Source: Thiomonas sp. (GTDB lineage Bacteria > Pseudomonadota > Gammaproteobacteria > Burkholderiales > Burkholderiaceae_C). From it: 42,591 bases of DNA. The stretch is from contig DAICZP010000010.1 of assembly GCA_027311065.1 (NCBI GenBank), forward strand, positions 1-42,591, in the 5' to 3' direction. The notes beneath the pieces are model-generated. The model saw only the letters and a program-made list of their open reading frames with translations, had not been told where the DNA came from and searched no databases. How positions within the stretch are numbered: the stretch's first letter is position 1; each line of letters opens with the position of its first letter. Below, in pieces: positions 33,409-42,591 of the stretch. A program made the translations under genes and the position numbers.

Positions 33409-34355
33409 ACGCCCAGCGAGCCGCATCGTCGCGCCGCACCGGCACCCAGAGCGGCGCGGCGCTGGTCACCGCCGTGCTGGTGGCTGCGCTGGCGGCCGTC
33501 ATGGTGTCAGGCATGCTGTGGCAGGAATGGGGAAACATCAGCCGCGAGCAGACCGCGCGCGACGCGGCGCAGGCGCGCTGGATCCTGCGTGGCGCCCTCG
33601 ACTGGGCAAGGCTCATCCTGCGGGAACAAGCGCGCACGTCGAGTGTGGACGCCCAATCGCAGCCGTGGGCCGTGCCCTTGGCCGACTCCGATCTCGCCAC
33701 GTTTCTCGGAGGTGGAGTCGCCACCCTCGACCACGCCTGGCTCTCCGGGCATCTCGAAGACGCGCAGAGCCGCTTCAATCTCGCCAATATCGTGGTTGGC
33801 GCCACGGTGTCGCCGACGGCGCTGGCAGTTCTGCAACGCCTGTGCACCCGCGTCGGCGTCGACCCGGGTGTGGCCGATGCGATCGGCGAGGGACTCGCCG
33901 CCAGCGCGGCGGGCTCCGCACTGCCGATGCACACCCTGCAGGACCTCGCGCGCATTTCCCCCGCCGTGGCGCAAGCCCTGCCAGCGCTGGCTCCCTATGT
34001 GACGCTGCTGCCGACGCCGACCACCGTCAACGCCAACACGGCAAGCGCCACGGTGCTGGCCGCCGTCCTCGATCTGCCCGAGGACACCGCGGCCAGCCTC
34101 GTCGCGGCGCGCAATATCGCCTATTTCAATAACCGCGCCGACGTGTTGACCGCGCTTGGCGCCGAGGGGACGAACGTGAACACCGGCGGTATCGATGTCT
34201 CCAGCGGCTACTTTGAAGCCTACGCGCGCGTCCGCATTGGTGGGTTTGTCTATGCCCAACGCGCGCTGATCCAGCGCGTCGGCCTGATCACGGTGGTGTT
34301 GCGGGTTCAGCAGGTTCCACCGTGGGCGCCGACCCTTTCACACCCGGCGCCATGA
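33405..34355 (+). CDS. gspK: type II secretion minor pseudopilin GspK
   Basis: GspK is the largest tip pseudopilin, capping the pseudopilus. The 316-aa product has a leader ending in GTQSG before AALVTAVLVAALAAVMVSG; as is usual for GspK, the +5 Glu is absent, which lets it be the terminal subunit. The helical insertion domain (LCTRVGVDPGVADAIGEG..., LPMHTLQDLARISP) and the TVNANTAS motif are visible. It overlaps gspJ and gspL by ATGA junctions. Confidence 0.94.
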   Translation: MNAQRAASSRRTGTQSGAALVTAVLVAALAAVMVSGMLWQEWGNISREQTARDAAQARWILRGALDWARLILREQARTSSVDAQSQPWAVPLADSDLATFLGGGVATLDHAWLSGHLEDAQSRFNLANIVVGATVSPTALAVLQRLCTRVGVDPGVADAIGEGLAASAAGSALPMHTLQDLARISPAVAQALPALAPYVTLLPTPTTVNANTASATVLAAVLDLPEDTAASLVAARNIAYFNNRADVLTALGAEGTNVNTGGIDVSSGYFEAYARVRIGGFVYAQRALIQRVGLITVVLRVQQVPPWAPTLSHPAP

Positions 34356-35572
34356 GGCGGGCGCCCATGCGACGCGTCGTATCCATACAATCGGCACGGA
34401 TGGAGACCCTTGTCGTCGTTCTGTCGTCCGCGCCCAGCGCCGGGGGCGCCATCGAATTCGTGCGTTGCGACGCCGGCGGCGCCGTGCTCGAACACGGGCA
34501 TCAGCCCGTGGCGCTGCTTGGACGCGCGCACAAGCTGATCGCGGTGTTACCAGCGGAGCGCGCGACCCTGCTTGCGCTTCGGCTGCCGCCAATGCCTGCG
34601 GCACGCCTGCAGGCGGCGCTCGGCGGTGCGCTGGAAGAGCGCCTCCTGGATGATCCCGACACACTTCACCTGGCAGCCGGTCCGCGCGACGCTGACGGCG
34701 CGCTGCTGTTGGCATGCGCCTGTGCCCGTGAGCCCCTGGCGCGCGAACTGCAGGCTCTGCACGCCGCGGGGCGCGATCCGTCGACGGTCGTGCCCGAGGT
34801 GGCGTTGCTCGCGCCGGGTGAGGCACTGCTGCAGCGCCACGGTACGGGCGTGCGCCTGGTCTGGCGGGATGAGAGCGGCGAAGGAGCATGGCTGCACATC
34901 ATGGACGACAGCGGTGCGGCCCCACCCGACCTCCCCGCACTGCCGCAGCGGGTTCTGGCCGAGCCAGGCACCGGAGATCTCGCCAAAACGTGGTGGAACG
35001 GTCGCGTCGAGATCGAGAACGCGGCGGCCGGCACGCTGCTGGCGCGGGCGATCCAGAGCGCGTGGGACTTGCGCCAATTCACCCTTGCCCCCCAAGCGGC
35101 CATGCGCCGCGGCCTCACCGGCGCGGCGCGAGGGCTTTCCACGCCTGCGTGGCGTCGCGTCGGCTGGCTGGCCGCGCTGCTGGCCGTGTTGCAACTGGCG
35201 GGTGCCGGTGCCGAAGCGCTGGTCCTGCAAGCCCGTCAGGCCCGACTCGCAGCCGAAGTGCGTGCAGTCGTCGCCCAGGCGCTTCCCGGCGTCCCCGCCA
35301 TTCTCGACGCCCGGCTGCAGATGCAGCGTGCTCTCGACGATGCGCGCCGCCGCGCCGCCGTCCCGTCCAGCCACGCGCTCGAAGCGCTGCTCGGCATCGC
35401 CACGCTCGTGTTGCCTGCACAGGCGCCGATCGACGCCATCGACTACGACGGCACCACCCTCAAACTCGCGGTGCCTGCAGCAGCAGCGAGCGCGGCTGCG
35501 CAGGCGTGCGAACGCCGCCACCTGCCGTGCTCGGTCACCGGCACCACGCTGCACGTCGAAGGAGGCGCCTGA
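34352..35572 (+). CDS. gspL: type II secretion protein GspL
   Basis: GspL is a bitopic membrane protein whose cytoplasmic actin-like domain recruits the ATPase GspE; its periplasmic ferredoxin-like domain meets GspM. This product (406 aa from ATG 34352) opens its fold with METLVVVLSSAP, matching the usual GspL start, so ATG 34400 is an alternative; I chose 34352 because it overlaps the gspK stop as ATGA. A Trp/Leu-rich cytoplasmic part is followed by a membrane helix near residues 270-290 (VGWLAALLAVLQLAGAGAEAL) and a short periplasmic domain. TGATG joins it to gspM. Confidence 0.9.
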   Translation: MRRAPMRRVVSIQSARMETLVVVLSSAPSAGGAIEFVRCDAGGAVLEHGHQPVALLGRAHKLIAVLPAERATLLALRLPPMPAARLQAALGGALEERLLDDPDTLHLAAGPRDADGALLLACACAREPLARELQALHAAGRDPSTVVPEVALLAPGEALLQRHGTGVRLVWRDESGEGAWLHIMDDSGAAPPDLPALPQRVLAEPGTGDLAKTWWNGRVEIENAAAGTLLARAIQSAWDLRQFTLAPQAAMRRGLTGAARGLSTPAWRRVGWLAALLAVLQLAGAGAEALVLQARQARLAAEVRAVVAQALPGVPAILDARLQMQRALDDARRRAAVPSSHALEALLGIATLVLPAQAPIDAIDYDGTTLKLAVPAAAASAAAQACERRHLPCSVTGTTLHVEGGA

Positions 35573-36090
35573 TGGCCAAGGTACCGGTCAAAGCGTTGCC
35601 GCCCGCGATGCTGGCGCAATGGCGCACCCTGGCACGCCGCGAGCGCATCCTGGTATTGCTGGCCGTGGCGACGGCGCTCGTGGGCGCGCTCTGGCTGGGG
35701 GTCGTGCGCCCCACCGTGCTGACCCTGCGCGAGGCGCCGCTGGAAATCGATCGGCTCCAGGCAACGCTGCGTGACGCCCGCGCGCAAGCCGCCGAGCTTG
35801 CACGCCTCAACGCCATGCCTCCCGCGCCTCCGGAATCCAGCGACCTGCAAAGCGCTTTCGTCACATGGTTGAAAGTGCATGCACCAGCAGCCCAGACCCA
35901 GGTGCGGATGCAGGATGACGGTGTGGTGGTCGACGTCCACGCACTGCCCGGGCCACTGATCGTTGAATTGGTGCGCGCGGCACGGCGCGACTGGGGCGCA
36001 GCGTTACGCCAGGCCAGCTTGCACCGCGGTCCCGACGGACTGTATGCGGGCCACCTCGCATGGGGTCGCCGCGGAGCCGCGGGTCCATGA
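35572..36090 (+). CDS. gspM: type II secretion protein GspM
   Basis: GspM is a small inner-membrane platform protein that stabilises GspL. The 172-aa product has a short cytoplasmic N-terminus with WRTLARRERILVLL, one membrane helix at about 26-47, a coiled-coil (EIDRLQATLRDARAQAAELARL) and a small ferredoxin-like periplasmic domain. GAAGGAGG lies upstream within gspL. The start overlaps the gspL stop by one base, and its own stop overlaps gspN (ATGA). Confidence 0.92.
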   Translation: MAKVPVKALPPAMLAQWRTLARRERILVLLAVATALVGALWLGVVRPTVLTLREAPLEIDRLQATLRDARAQAAELARLNAMPPAPPESSDLQSAFVTWLKVHAPAAQTQVRMQDDGVVVDVHALPGPLIVELVRAARRDWGAALRQASLHRGPDGLYAGHLAWGRRGAAGP

Positions 36091-36893
36091 GCCCGGACAA
36101 GCGCTCCCCGGTGGCGCCCGCCCTGCGGCCGGCGCTGTGGCCAGCGGTACTCGTCGGCGCAGCGTGGGCGCTGCTCGCCACGGCGCCCGCCACCTGGGTT
36201 TCCACCGCAGTCGCCGCCGCGACGCATCAGCAGGTGCTGCTGGCCGACACCCGCGGATCCTGGCATGCCGGATCAGCGCAGCTGGTTCTGCAGGGCGCGG
36301 CCCATGATGCGGAACTGGCACCTGGCCGCCTGCACTGGAAGGTCGGGTTCTCGCAGTTGTGGCGCGGCAGGATGCGCCTGGACATCGACTGGCATGGCGT
36401 GGCGTCGACGCCCTTGCGGCTCGAAAGTGGCATCGCCGCTGGTGGCTGGACCCTGCGTCAGCGCGACGCAGGAGAATGGGCTGCCATGCTTCCCGCCTCG
36501 TTGCTGGTGGGGTTGGGCGCACCATGGAACACCATCGCGCCCGACGGGGCGCTCGTATTGTCGGTGCGGGAGCTGCAAATGCGATCGGCGGAAGGCCGGC
36601 TTCGCTTGCATGGTGTGGTGCAGGTCGACGCGCGCGACATGCGCTCTCGGCTGAGCCCGGTGGCACCGTTGGGAAGCTGGCGGCTGCGCCTCGTGGGCAA
36701 TGGTGCCGACGCGACGCTGCGCCTGTCCACCCTCACGGGTCCGTTGATCCTCGACGGCACCGGCAACTGGAATGGATCACATCTGCAATTCGCGGGCCAC
36801 GCGCATGCCGCGCCCACACAGGAGCAGGCGCTTGCCGGCCTCCTCGGTCTCATTGGCCAACCCGATGGCAACGGTGTACGCATCAGCTTGTGA
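36087..36893 (+). CDS. gspN: type II secretion protein GspN
   Basis: GspN is an accessory, non-universal T2SS protein of the inner membrane with a periplasmic AsmA-like region. The 268-aa product has one N-terminal membrane helix (LWPAVLVGAAWALLATAPATWV) and beta-rich repeats (GSWHAGSAQLVLQG, GRLRLHGVVQVDA, GSWRLRLVGNG, GPLILDGTGNWNG). Coupled to gspM by ATGA. A 46-bp gap separates it from gspD. Confidence 0.88.
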   Translation: MSPDKRSPVAPALRPALWPAVLVGAAWALLATAPATWVSTAVAAATHQQVLLADTRGSWHAGSAQLVLQGAAHDAELAPGRLHWKVGFSQLWRGRMRLDIDWHGVASTPLRLESGIAAGGWTLRQRDAGEWAAMLPASLLVGLGAPWNTIAPDGALVLSVRELQMRSAEGRLRLHGVVQVDARDMRSRLSPVAPLGSWRLRLVGNGADATLRLSTLTGPLILDGTGNWNGSHLQFAGHAHAAPTQEQALAGLLGLIGQPDGNGVRISL

Positions 36894-36939
36894 CACACCC
36901 CTGACTCGACCTCACACACGGAATTTCCAGGATTCGCCC

Positions 36940-39213
36940 ATGCGCACGCAACCCGTCTTCCGAACCCAGCGTCAGCCTCGCCCGGCAGCCGCGACGACCC
37001 TGCTCGCGCTGAGCATGGCGCTGATGGTCGCGATGCCCCCGGCCTGGGGCGCCCGCGCGCACCGCCCGGCGCACGGCGTCGCCGAGGCGCCCATGACCAT
37101 CAACCTCGTCAATGCCGAGGTGTCCAGCGCCGTGCAGGCGGTCGCCGCGGCAACGCACAGAAATTTCATCGTCGATCCGCGTGTCAAGGGCCAGGTCACG
37201 CTTCAGTTCGAGAAACCGGTCTCTCCGGAGCATGTCTACCTGGCGCTGCTGACGCAGCTGCGTCTGGCCGGCTATGCCGTGGTGCACAGCGATGGCGTGT
37301 ACCGCGTGGTGCCCGAAGCTGACGCGCGACTGCAAACCACCCCTGTGGGCATCGGCGAGGCCACGGGAGCGATTCCCGGGCGCGGCGATCAAGTGGTGAC
37401 CCAGGTATTCCAGTTGCGAAACCAGCCCGCAGGTAACCTGCTCGCGGTCCTGCGGCCGCTGATTTCACCCAACAACACCATCAACGTCGACCCCGGCAGC
37501 AACGCGTTGGTGATCACCGACTACGCTGACAACCTCAAGCGCCTGTCGCGTGTCATCGCCGGACTCGACATCCCCAGCGGCAGTGACGTGGACATCGTGG
37601 CGCTCCACAATACGGTCGCGACCGAACTCGCACCGACGCTGCAGAAGCTGCTCGACATGCAGGCCGGCGACGCCACGGGAACGCCTCGGCCGGCGGGCGC
37701 AACGCCCACCGTCGCCGGTGGTGGAACGGGCCTGCGGGCCGTGGTCGTGCCGGACGCTGCGAACAATGCCCTGATCGTGCGTGCAGCCAACGGTGCGCAG
37801 TTGCTGCAGATCGAGCGCATGATCACCCGCCTCGATCGCCCCGGGGCGGGCGCCGAAGCCGGTGACGACATTCACGTCGTCTATCTCAAGAACGCCTCCG
37901 CCGCGTCCATGGCGCGCATCCTGCGCGGCGTGCTGACCTCCCCGACGGCGAGCGACACCAGCAACAGCGCGCACGCGTCATCGCCAGGCAGCCAGAGCAG
38001 CGCCAGCGCGATGAGCGCCAACAATGGCGCGAACAGCACGACCACGGGGTCCAGCGGCGCGGGTGACAGTGGCGGCCTGGGGCAGGCACCCAACTTCACG
38101 CCGCCCCAGGACGGCGGCACCGTCTCGCTGCCGCAAGGCGGCACCGTGTATGCCGATGTGTCCATGAACGCGCTCATCATCAACGCGCCACCGCCCCTGT
38201 ACGAGCAACTCCGGCGCGTCATCTCGAAGCTCGACGTGCGACGCGCGCAGGTCTACGTGCAGGCGCTGATCGCCGAGGTCGACGCCAACAAGGCAGCTGC
38301 ACTGGGAATCCAGTGGCAGGCGATTGCAGGCAGCGCGGGCAACACCAACGCAGTGTTCGGCGGCACCAACTTCACCAACAACGGCGTCAGCGGCAGCAAC
38401 ATCATCAACCTGCAGGCCGGCTTGTCAGCCGGCGGCAGCGCGGCGGCGTCGGCGCTTGCCTCGGGGACGCTCGCCATCCCCCAGGGGCTGAATATCGGCC
38501 TGCTGCACAACGTCGCGGGCAACGCGGTGCTGGGCGCGCTTGCCAACTTCCTGCAGACCCAGGATGGTGCCAACATCCTGTCGGCGCCCACGCTGATGAC
38601 CCTGGACAACGAGGACGCCAAGATCGTCGTCGGCCAGAACGTACCCTTCATCACCGGACAATATGCGCAAACAGGCGGCACCGGGAACACGGTCAACCCG
38701 TTCCAGACCATCTCGCGCAACGACGTGGGTCTCACGTTGAAGGTGCGCCCGCAGATCACGGCCGGCGACGCCATCAAGATGGATGTCTACCAGGAAGTCT
38801 CGAGCATCGCCAGCACCAGCAACGCGTCCGGGATCATCACCAACAAGCGTTCCATCCAGACCGCGGTGCTGGTCGACGACGGCCAGACCATCGTGCTGGG
38901 TGGATTGATGCAGGACAACGTCAACGACAACACATCCAAGATCCCCGGCCTGGGTGACCTTCCCGGCGTGGGTGCGCTGTTCCGCTCCAAGGCCCGGCAA
39001 GGCTCGAAAACCGATCTGCTGGTTTTCCTGCGCCCGGTCATCGTCCGCGATCAGGCCTCGGGCGACGCTCTGAGCCGCACCAACTACGATCACATGCTTG
39101 GCCTGCAACGCGGCTCGGCGCTCGGCCACAGCCCCGGCATGCCCGATCTCCCGCCCCCGGTGCTGCCAAGCCTGGAGACGCCGGGCGCGCTGGCAACGCC
39201 CGCGAAACCCTGA
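36940..39213 (+). CDS. gspD: type II secretion secretin GspD
   Basis: GspD forms the outer-membrane secretin channel. The 757-aa product has an N-terminal signal (hydrophobic stretch TTLLALSMALMVAM ending AWGA), then N0 (MTINLVNAEVSSAVQAVAAATHRNFIVDPRVKGQ-like segment), N1-N3 domains with the VFQLRNQPAGNLLAVLRPL and DIVALHNTVATELAPTL helices, and the secretin core (RRAQVYVQALIAEVDANKAAALG, LSAPTLMTLDNEDAKIVVGQNVPF, VGLTLKVRPQI, VLGGLMQDN, LPGVGALFRSK, LLVFLRPVIVRD). A Ser/Asn/Gly-rich insert of about 45 residues interrupts N3. No lipobox or obvious pilotin-binding S domain beyond a Pro-rich tail. AGGA is seven bases before the ATG. Confidence 0.96.
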   Translation: MRTQPVFRTQRQPRPAAATTLLALSMALMVAMPPAWGARAHRPAHGVAEAPMTINLVNAEVSSAVQAVAAATHRNFIVDPRVKGQVTLQFEKPVSPEHVYLALLTQLRLAGYAVVHSDGVYRVVPEADARLQTTPVGIGEATGAIPGRGDQVVTQVFQLRNQPAGNLLAVLRPLISPNNTINVDPGSNALVITDYADNLKRLSRVIAGLDIPSGSDVDIVALHNTVATELAPTLQKLLDMQAGDATGTPRPAGATPTVAGGGTGLRAVVVPDAANNALIVRAANGAQLLQIERMITRLDRPGAGAEAGDDIHVVYLKNASAASMARILRGVLTSPTASDTSNSAHASSPGSQSSASAMSANNGANSTTTGSSGAGDSGGLGQAPNFTPPQDGGTVSLPQGGTVYADVSMNALIINAPPPLYEQLRRVISKLDVRRAQVYVQALIAEVDANKAAALGIQWQAIAGSAGNTNAVFGGTNFTNNGVSGSNIINLQAGLSAGGSAAASALASGTLAIPQGLNIGLLHNVAGNAVLGALANFLQTQDGANILSAPTLMTLDNEDAKIVVGQNVPFITGQYAQTGGTGNTVNPFQTISRNDVGLTLKVRPQITAGDAIKMDVYQEVSSIASTSNASGIITNKRSIQTAVLVDDGQTIVLGGLMQDNVNDNTSKIPGLGDLPGVGALFRSKARQGSKTDLLVFLRPVIVRDQASGDALSRTNYDHMLGLQRGSALGHSPGMPDLPPPVLPSLETPGALATPAKP

Positions 39214-39228
39214 TCCGCACGCCACACC

Positions 39229-40647
39229 ATGACAGCACGCCACCCACTGCCCTACGCGTTCTGCCGCGACAACGCGCTGCTGGCCGAGCGTGACGGCGAG
39301 TCGCTCACCGTGTGGATCACGGACACCACGCGCGCCGCCGCACTGGCCGAGGTGCAGCGGACCCACGCGGTGCACGCGGTGCGGCGCATCGGCGGCGAAG
39401 ATCTGCAATCGCGCGTCGGCGACGCCTATGCGGCAGCTGACGGCAGTGCCGCAGCGGTGGTCAGCGAGGTCGAGGGGGACGTCGACCTGTCGCGACTGAT
39501 GCAGGACATTCCAGCGGTCGAGGATCTGCTCGAAGCCGCCGACGACGCGCCCATCATCCGCATGCTCAACGCCTTGTTCACCCAGGCCGCACGCGACGGC
39601 GCCAGTGACATCCACGTCGAGCCCTACGAGCGCAGTTCGATGGTGCGCTTCCGGGTGGACGGTGGACTGCGCGACGTGGTGCGCCCGAACAAGGCGCTGC
39701 ACGGTGCGCTGATCTCTCGCATCAAAATTCTGGCGCAGCTCGACATCGCCGAGAAACGCCTGCCACAGGATGGTCGCATTTCCCTGCGCATCGGCGGCCG
39801 CGCCCTCGACGTACGGGTGTCCACGCTGCCCTGCGCGCACGGCGAGCGCGCGGTGATGCGCCTGCTGGACAAATCGGCTGCACGGCTCGACCTGCGTGCC
39901 GTCGGCATGGCGCCAGAGATGCTGGAGCATTTCGACGCCCTGGTGCATCATCCCCACGGTCTCGTGCTCGTCACCGGCCCGACCGGAAGCGGCAAGACCA
40001 CGACCTTGTATTCAGCGTTGATGCGCCTGGACGCGACCACCACCAACATCATGACGGTCGAGGATCCGGTCGAATACGACCTCCCTGGAATCGGCCAGAC
40101 CCAGGTGAACGCACGCATTGAACTTACCTTCGCGCGTGCCCTGCGGGCCATCCTGCGCCAGGATCCTGACGTCGTCATGATCGGCGAAATCCGGGATTTC
40201 GAAACGGCGCAGATCGCCATCCAGGCATCGCTTACCGGCCACCTCGTCCTGGCCACGCTGCACACCAATGACGCGCCCTCTGCCGTCACCCGCCTGGTCG
40301 ACATGGGCATCGAGCCGTTCCTGCTCGCCTCGTCGCTGCTGGGAACGCTCGCGCAGCGCCTGGTACGGCGCCTGTGCACGGCGTGCCGGCGCGCCGTCGC
40401 GGACGGCTTCGACGCGGTGGGCTGCCCGTCCTGCAACCACACCGGCTACACCGGACGCACCGGAGTTTTCGAACTGCTGGTGGCGGACGATGCCGTTCGT
40501 GCGGCGATTCACGCCGGGGCGAGCGAGGCGGAACTGCGCCGCCTGGCAACCCAGGCCGGACTGCGCGGCATGCGCGATGACGGCATGCGCTGGGTCAGCG
40601 CGGGCGCCACGTCGCTGACCGAACTGGCACGCGTCACCCGCGAATAA
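39229..40647 (+). CDS. gspE: type II secretion ATPase GspE
   Basis: GspE is the cytoplasmic hexameric ATPase that powers pseudopilus assembly. The 472-aa product has the N2E/C-terminal arrangement with Walker A GPTGSGKT at about 250-257, the Asp box ([13 protein letters not shown]), Walker B in [14 protein letters not shown] (about 314-327), the His box ATLHTND (about 342-348), and a zinc tetracysteine: CTAC at 383-386 and CPSC at 399-402. The linker between the two Cys pairs is short (12 residues), as in many betaproteobacterial forms. Follows gspD by 15 bp. Confidence 0.96.
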   Translation: MTARHPLPYAFCRDNALLAERDGESLTVWITDTTRAAALAEVQRTHAVHAVRRIGGEDLQSRVGDAYAAADGSAAAVVSEVEGDVDLSRLMQDIPAVEDLLEAADDAPIIRMLNALFTQAARDGASDIHVEPYERSSMVRFRVDGGLRDVVRPNKALHGALISRIKILAQLDIAEKRLPQDGRISLRIGGRALDVRVSTLPCAHGERAVMRLLDKSAARLDLRAVGMAPEMLEHFDALVHHPHGLVLVTGPTGSGKTTTLYSALMRLDATTTNIMTVEDPVEYDLPGIGQTQVNARIELTFARALRAILRQDPDVVMIGEIRDFETAQIAIQASLTGHLVLATLHTNDAPSAVTRLVDMGIEPFLLASSLLGTLAQRLVRRLCTACRRAVADGFDAVGCPSCNHTGYTGRTGVFELLVADDAVRAAIHAGASEAELRRLATQAGLRGMRDDGMRWVSAGATSLTELARVTRE

Positions 40648-40678
40648 TCCAGACATCCCACCTGCATCAGCACGCACC

Positions 40679-41890
40679 ATGCCGGCCTACCGTTTCCTTG
40701 CGCTCGACACCAACGCGGCCGAACAGCGCGGTGTGCTCGACGCCGACAGCGCGCGTGCCGCGCGCACCATGCTGCGCGCGCGTGGCATGGTGCCGCTTGA
40801 AGTGGAAGCCATCACGCAGGGTGCCGTTGCGCAGGCTCGACGCACGCGGCGCCGTGCGCTGTCCGGGCAGGAACTGACGGTGTTCACACGCCAGGTGGCG
40901 GGTTTGCTGGTGTCGGGCCTCCCGGTCGAGCGCGCGCTGGCGGCGCTGGCCGACGACGCCGATCGCGGCGAGATACGGGACCTGTTCTCCTCGATCAAAA
41001 GCGAAGTCGCAGCCGGCCATGCGCTGGCTGCGGCACTAGGCCAGCATCCGCGCGAGTTTTCGTCCGTGTACCGTGCACTGGTTGCCGCCGGCGAGGACAG
41101 CGGTGACCTCGGCCGCGTGCTTGAAAGCCTGGCCGACTATCTTGAACAAAGCCAGGCCCTGCGGGGCAAGCTGGTGCAGGCCATGGCCTACCCGGCCATC
41201 GTGGTGCTGGTGGCGGTCTCGGTCATCGTGCTGCTGCTCACTTACGTCGTCCCCCAGATCGTCGGCGTGTTCCAGGGCGTGCACCAGAAACTTCCCCTGC
41301 TCACGGTGGCTCTGATTGCCTTGAGCGACTTTCTGCGACACTGGGGCCTGGGCATCGTGGTGCTGCTCGTGCTCGGCGGCGTGACGACACGCCAACTCCT
41401 CAAGCTCCCGGGCCCGCGCGCAGCCCTCGATGCGTTCTGGCTGCGCAGCCCGCTGCTGGGTCGCCTGGGGCGTGGCCTGAACACGGCGCGCTTCGCCTCG
41501 ACCCTCGCGATTCTCGCCGGCTCCGGCGTTCCCATCCTGCGCGCCCTGCAAGCCGCGACCGACACCCTGTCGAACAGCGTACTCAAGGCCGATGCGCAGG
41601 AGGCGCTGGCTCTGGTGCGCGAAGGCTCGCAGCTGGCGTCCGCGCTCGGCCTGCGGCGGCGCTTTCCGCCAGTGCTCATCACCTTCATCCGGCTGGGCGA
41701 GCAGACCGGCACCTTGCCGCGGATGCTTGAACGCGCTGCGGCGCAACACTCGGCCGAGGTGCAGCGCCGCGCGTTCACGCTGGTCACCCTGCTCGAGCCG
41801 CTCCTGATCCTGGTGATGGGCGTGATCGTGCTGCTGATCGTGCTCGCCGTCATGCTCCCCATCATCCAGATGAACAACCTGGTCAAGTAA
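40679..41890 (+). CDS. gspF: type II secretion inner-membrane protein GspF
   Basis: GspF is the polytopic platform protein that couples GspE to the pseudopilus. The 403-aa product opens with PAYRFLALDTNAAEQRGVLDADS and has two related cytoplasmic helical domains (about 65-165 and 265-365) each followed by membrane helices: about 165-190 (AIVVLVAVSVIVLLLTYVV), 220-240 and 370-395 (LLILVMGVIVLLIVLAVMLPII). FTRQVAGLLVSGLPVERAL and FASTLAILAGSGVPILRAL are the paired T2SF signatures. Last gsp gene; a nucleotidase follows 21 bp later on the same strand with an SD. Confidence 0.96.
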   Translation: MPAYRFLALDTNAAEQRGVLDADSARAARTMLRARGMVPLEVEAITQGAVAQARRTRRRALSGQELTVFTRQVAGLLVSGLPVERALAALADDADRGEIRDLFSSIKSEVAAGHALAAALGQHPREFSSVYRALVAAGEDSGDLGRVLESLADYLEQSQALRGKLVQAMAYPAIVVLVAVSVIVLLLTYVVPQIVGVFQGVHQKLPLLTVALIALSDFLRHWGLGIVVLLVLGGVTTRQLLKLPGPRAALDAFWLRSPLLGRLGRGLNTARFASTLAILAGSGVPILRALQAATDTLSNSVLKADAQEALALVREGSQLASALGLRRRFPPVLITFIRLGEQTGTLPRMLERAAAQHSAEVQRRAFTLVTLLEPLLILVMGVIVLLIVLAVMLPIIQMNNLVK

Positions 41891-41911
41891 ACCGCCTGGA
41901 GGCACCACACC

Positions 41912-42591
41912 ATGCCCGCCCATCTCGACGACAAGCTGGTGGTCGCGATTTCCTCGCGTGCCCTGTTTGATTTCGAGGAGGAAAACCGCGTGTTCGAGAA
42001 CGCCGACGATGCCGCCTACATGCGGCTGCAGCTCGACCGCCTCGACATCCCGGCACGTCCCGGCGTGGCCTTGCAACTGGTGCGCAAGCTGCTGGCCTTC
42101 AATTCCGATGCGCATGCGCGCGACCGCGTCGAGGTGGTGCTGCTGTCACGCAACGATCCGGTATCGGGCCTGCGCGTGTTCCGCTCCGCCGAACACCACG
42201 CCACCCCGATCGACCGCGGCGTGTTCACGCGTGGACGTCCGCCCTACCACTACCTCCACGCGCTGCAGGCCAACTTGTTCCTCTCCGCCAACGTCGACGA
42301 CGTCCGCGCGGCGCTGACGGCCGGGTTCGCCGCAGCCCAGGTCTACCCCACGTCGGCGCATGCGAGCGAATCCCATCCGGAGGAGGTCCGCATCGCCTTC
42401 GACGGCGACGCCGTGCTGTTCTCCGACGAGGCCGAACGCATCTACCAGACCGAGGGCCTGCCCGCCTTCCAGCGCCACGAGGCCAGCCACGCCACAATTC
42501 CGCTGCCACCCGGACCGTTCAAGCCCCTGCTCGAGGCACTGCACCGCATGCAAAGCGCGGCGCGCAGCGGCGAGGTGCCGATGCGCCTGCG
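41912..42591 (+). CDS. 5'-nucleotidase (cytosolic NT5C1-like family), 3' truncated by window edge
   Basis: The frame runs 226 codons to the window edge without a stop. The product opens MPAHLDDKLVVAISSRALFDFEEENRVFEN and shows VEVVLLSRNDPVSGLRVFRS, GRPPYHYLHALQANLFLSAN, and IAFDGDAVLFSDEAERIYQTEGL, which match the 5_nucleotid (PF06189) family of cytosolic 5'-nucleotidases as I recall it. Expected length is about 300 aa, so some 75 residues are probably missing. GGAGG (about 41898-41902) lies upstream of the ATG. It is co-directional with gspF and could be read through from it, but a functional link to secretion is not expected. Confidence 0.88.
   Translation, partial: MPAHLDDKLVVAISSRALFDFEEENRVFENADDAAYMRLQLDRLDIPARPGVALQLVRKLLAFNSDAHARDRVEVVLLSRNDPVSGLRVFRSAEHHATPIDRGVFTRGRPPYHYLHALQANLFLSANVDDVRAALTAGFAAAQVYPTSAHASESHPEEVRIAFDGDAVLFSDEAERIYQTEGLPAFQRHEASHATIPLPPGPFKPLLEALHRMQSAARSGEVPMRL

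Noticed and set aside
38425..39957. A 510-codon minus-strand frame across gspD and gspE
   Set aside because: Spans two real genes on the other strand and has no plausible start or domain.
41036..42115. A 359-codon minus-strand frame opposite gspF and the nucleotidase
   Set aside because: Antisense shadow; Gln/His/Arg-rich with no fold signature.

Overview
The window is a GC-rich (roughly two-thirds G+C by eye) proteobacterial chromosome segment. The gene content and order suggest a betaproteobacterium, probably Burkholderiales-like: a split System II cytochrome c maturation pair (resB/ccsB) next to engB, a Coq7-type ubiquinone hydroxylase, gram-negative porins of the beta type ending in Phe, a CIRCE-controlled groESL operon, and a type II secretion locus with a short, divergently transcribed gspC. 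I cannot name the genus from sequence alone. No insertion sequences, CRISPR arrays, rRNA or tRNA genes were seen.

Layout. 1-1081: 3' part of lysA (+). 1067-4281: msrQ, msrP and a six-bladed Kelch-like lipoprotein (all -). 4379-7931: ccsB and resB (-), then a 455-bp intergenic stretch that seems to hold the eroded 3' end of a c-type cytochrome gene. 8387-9109: engB (+), converging on groEL-groES (-) through a perfect bidirectional terminator; groES has a sigma70-like promoter directly abutting a CIRCE operator. 11543-12388: AraC regulator (-), divergent from a large lipoprotein gene (12604-14508, +).

14697-19670 is an accessory island on the + strand: one small orphan ORF followed by four consecutive genes of unrecognised function, each with its own Shine-Dalgarno site. 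In parts it is clearly lower in G+C than the rest. By eye these four proteins contain about six copies of one ~90-residue helical domain (one copy in the first, two in the second, one in the third, two in the fourth). This is the best candidate in the window for an undescribed system.

19754-22223: cheR-cheD-cheB operon (-) with a divergent HDOD-GAF protein (22270-23745, +). 23967-25043: porin (+). 25238-27350: GDSL esterase lipoprotein and OmpW-like barrel, co-transcribed (-). 27662-28306: coq7 (+). 28361-28798: OsmC/YhfA-like thiol peroxidase family (-). Between osmC and ilvA lies a short C/U-rich locus with a promoter, three hairpins and a strong terminator: a candidate small RNA or ilvA leader. 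29114-30658: ilvA (+).

30700-41890: a complete type II secretion system: gspC (-) and, divergently, gspG-H-I-J-K-L-M-N-D-E-F (+), tightly packed with ATGA/TGATG overlaps from J to N. The window ends inside a 5'-nucleotidase gene. The general secretion machinery, the surface lipoproteins, the porin/OmpW barrels and the periplasmic MsrPQ/cytochrome c maturation genes together give the window a strong envelope theme.
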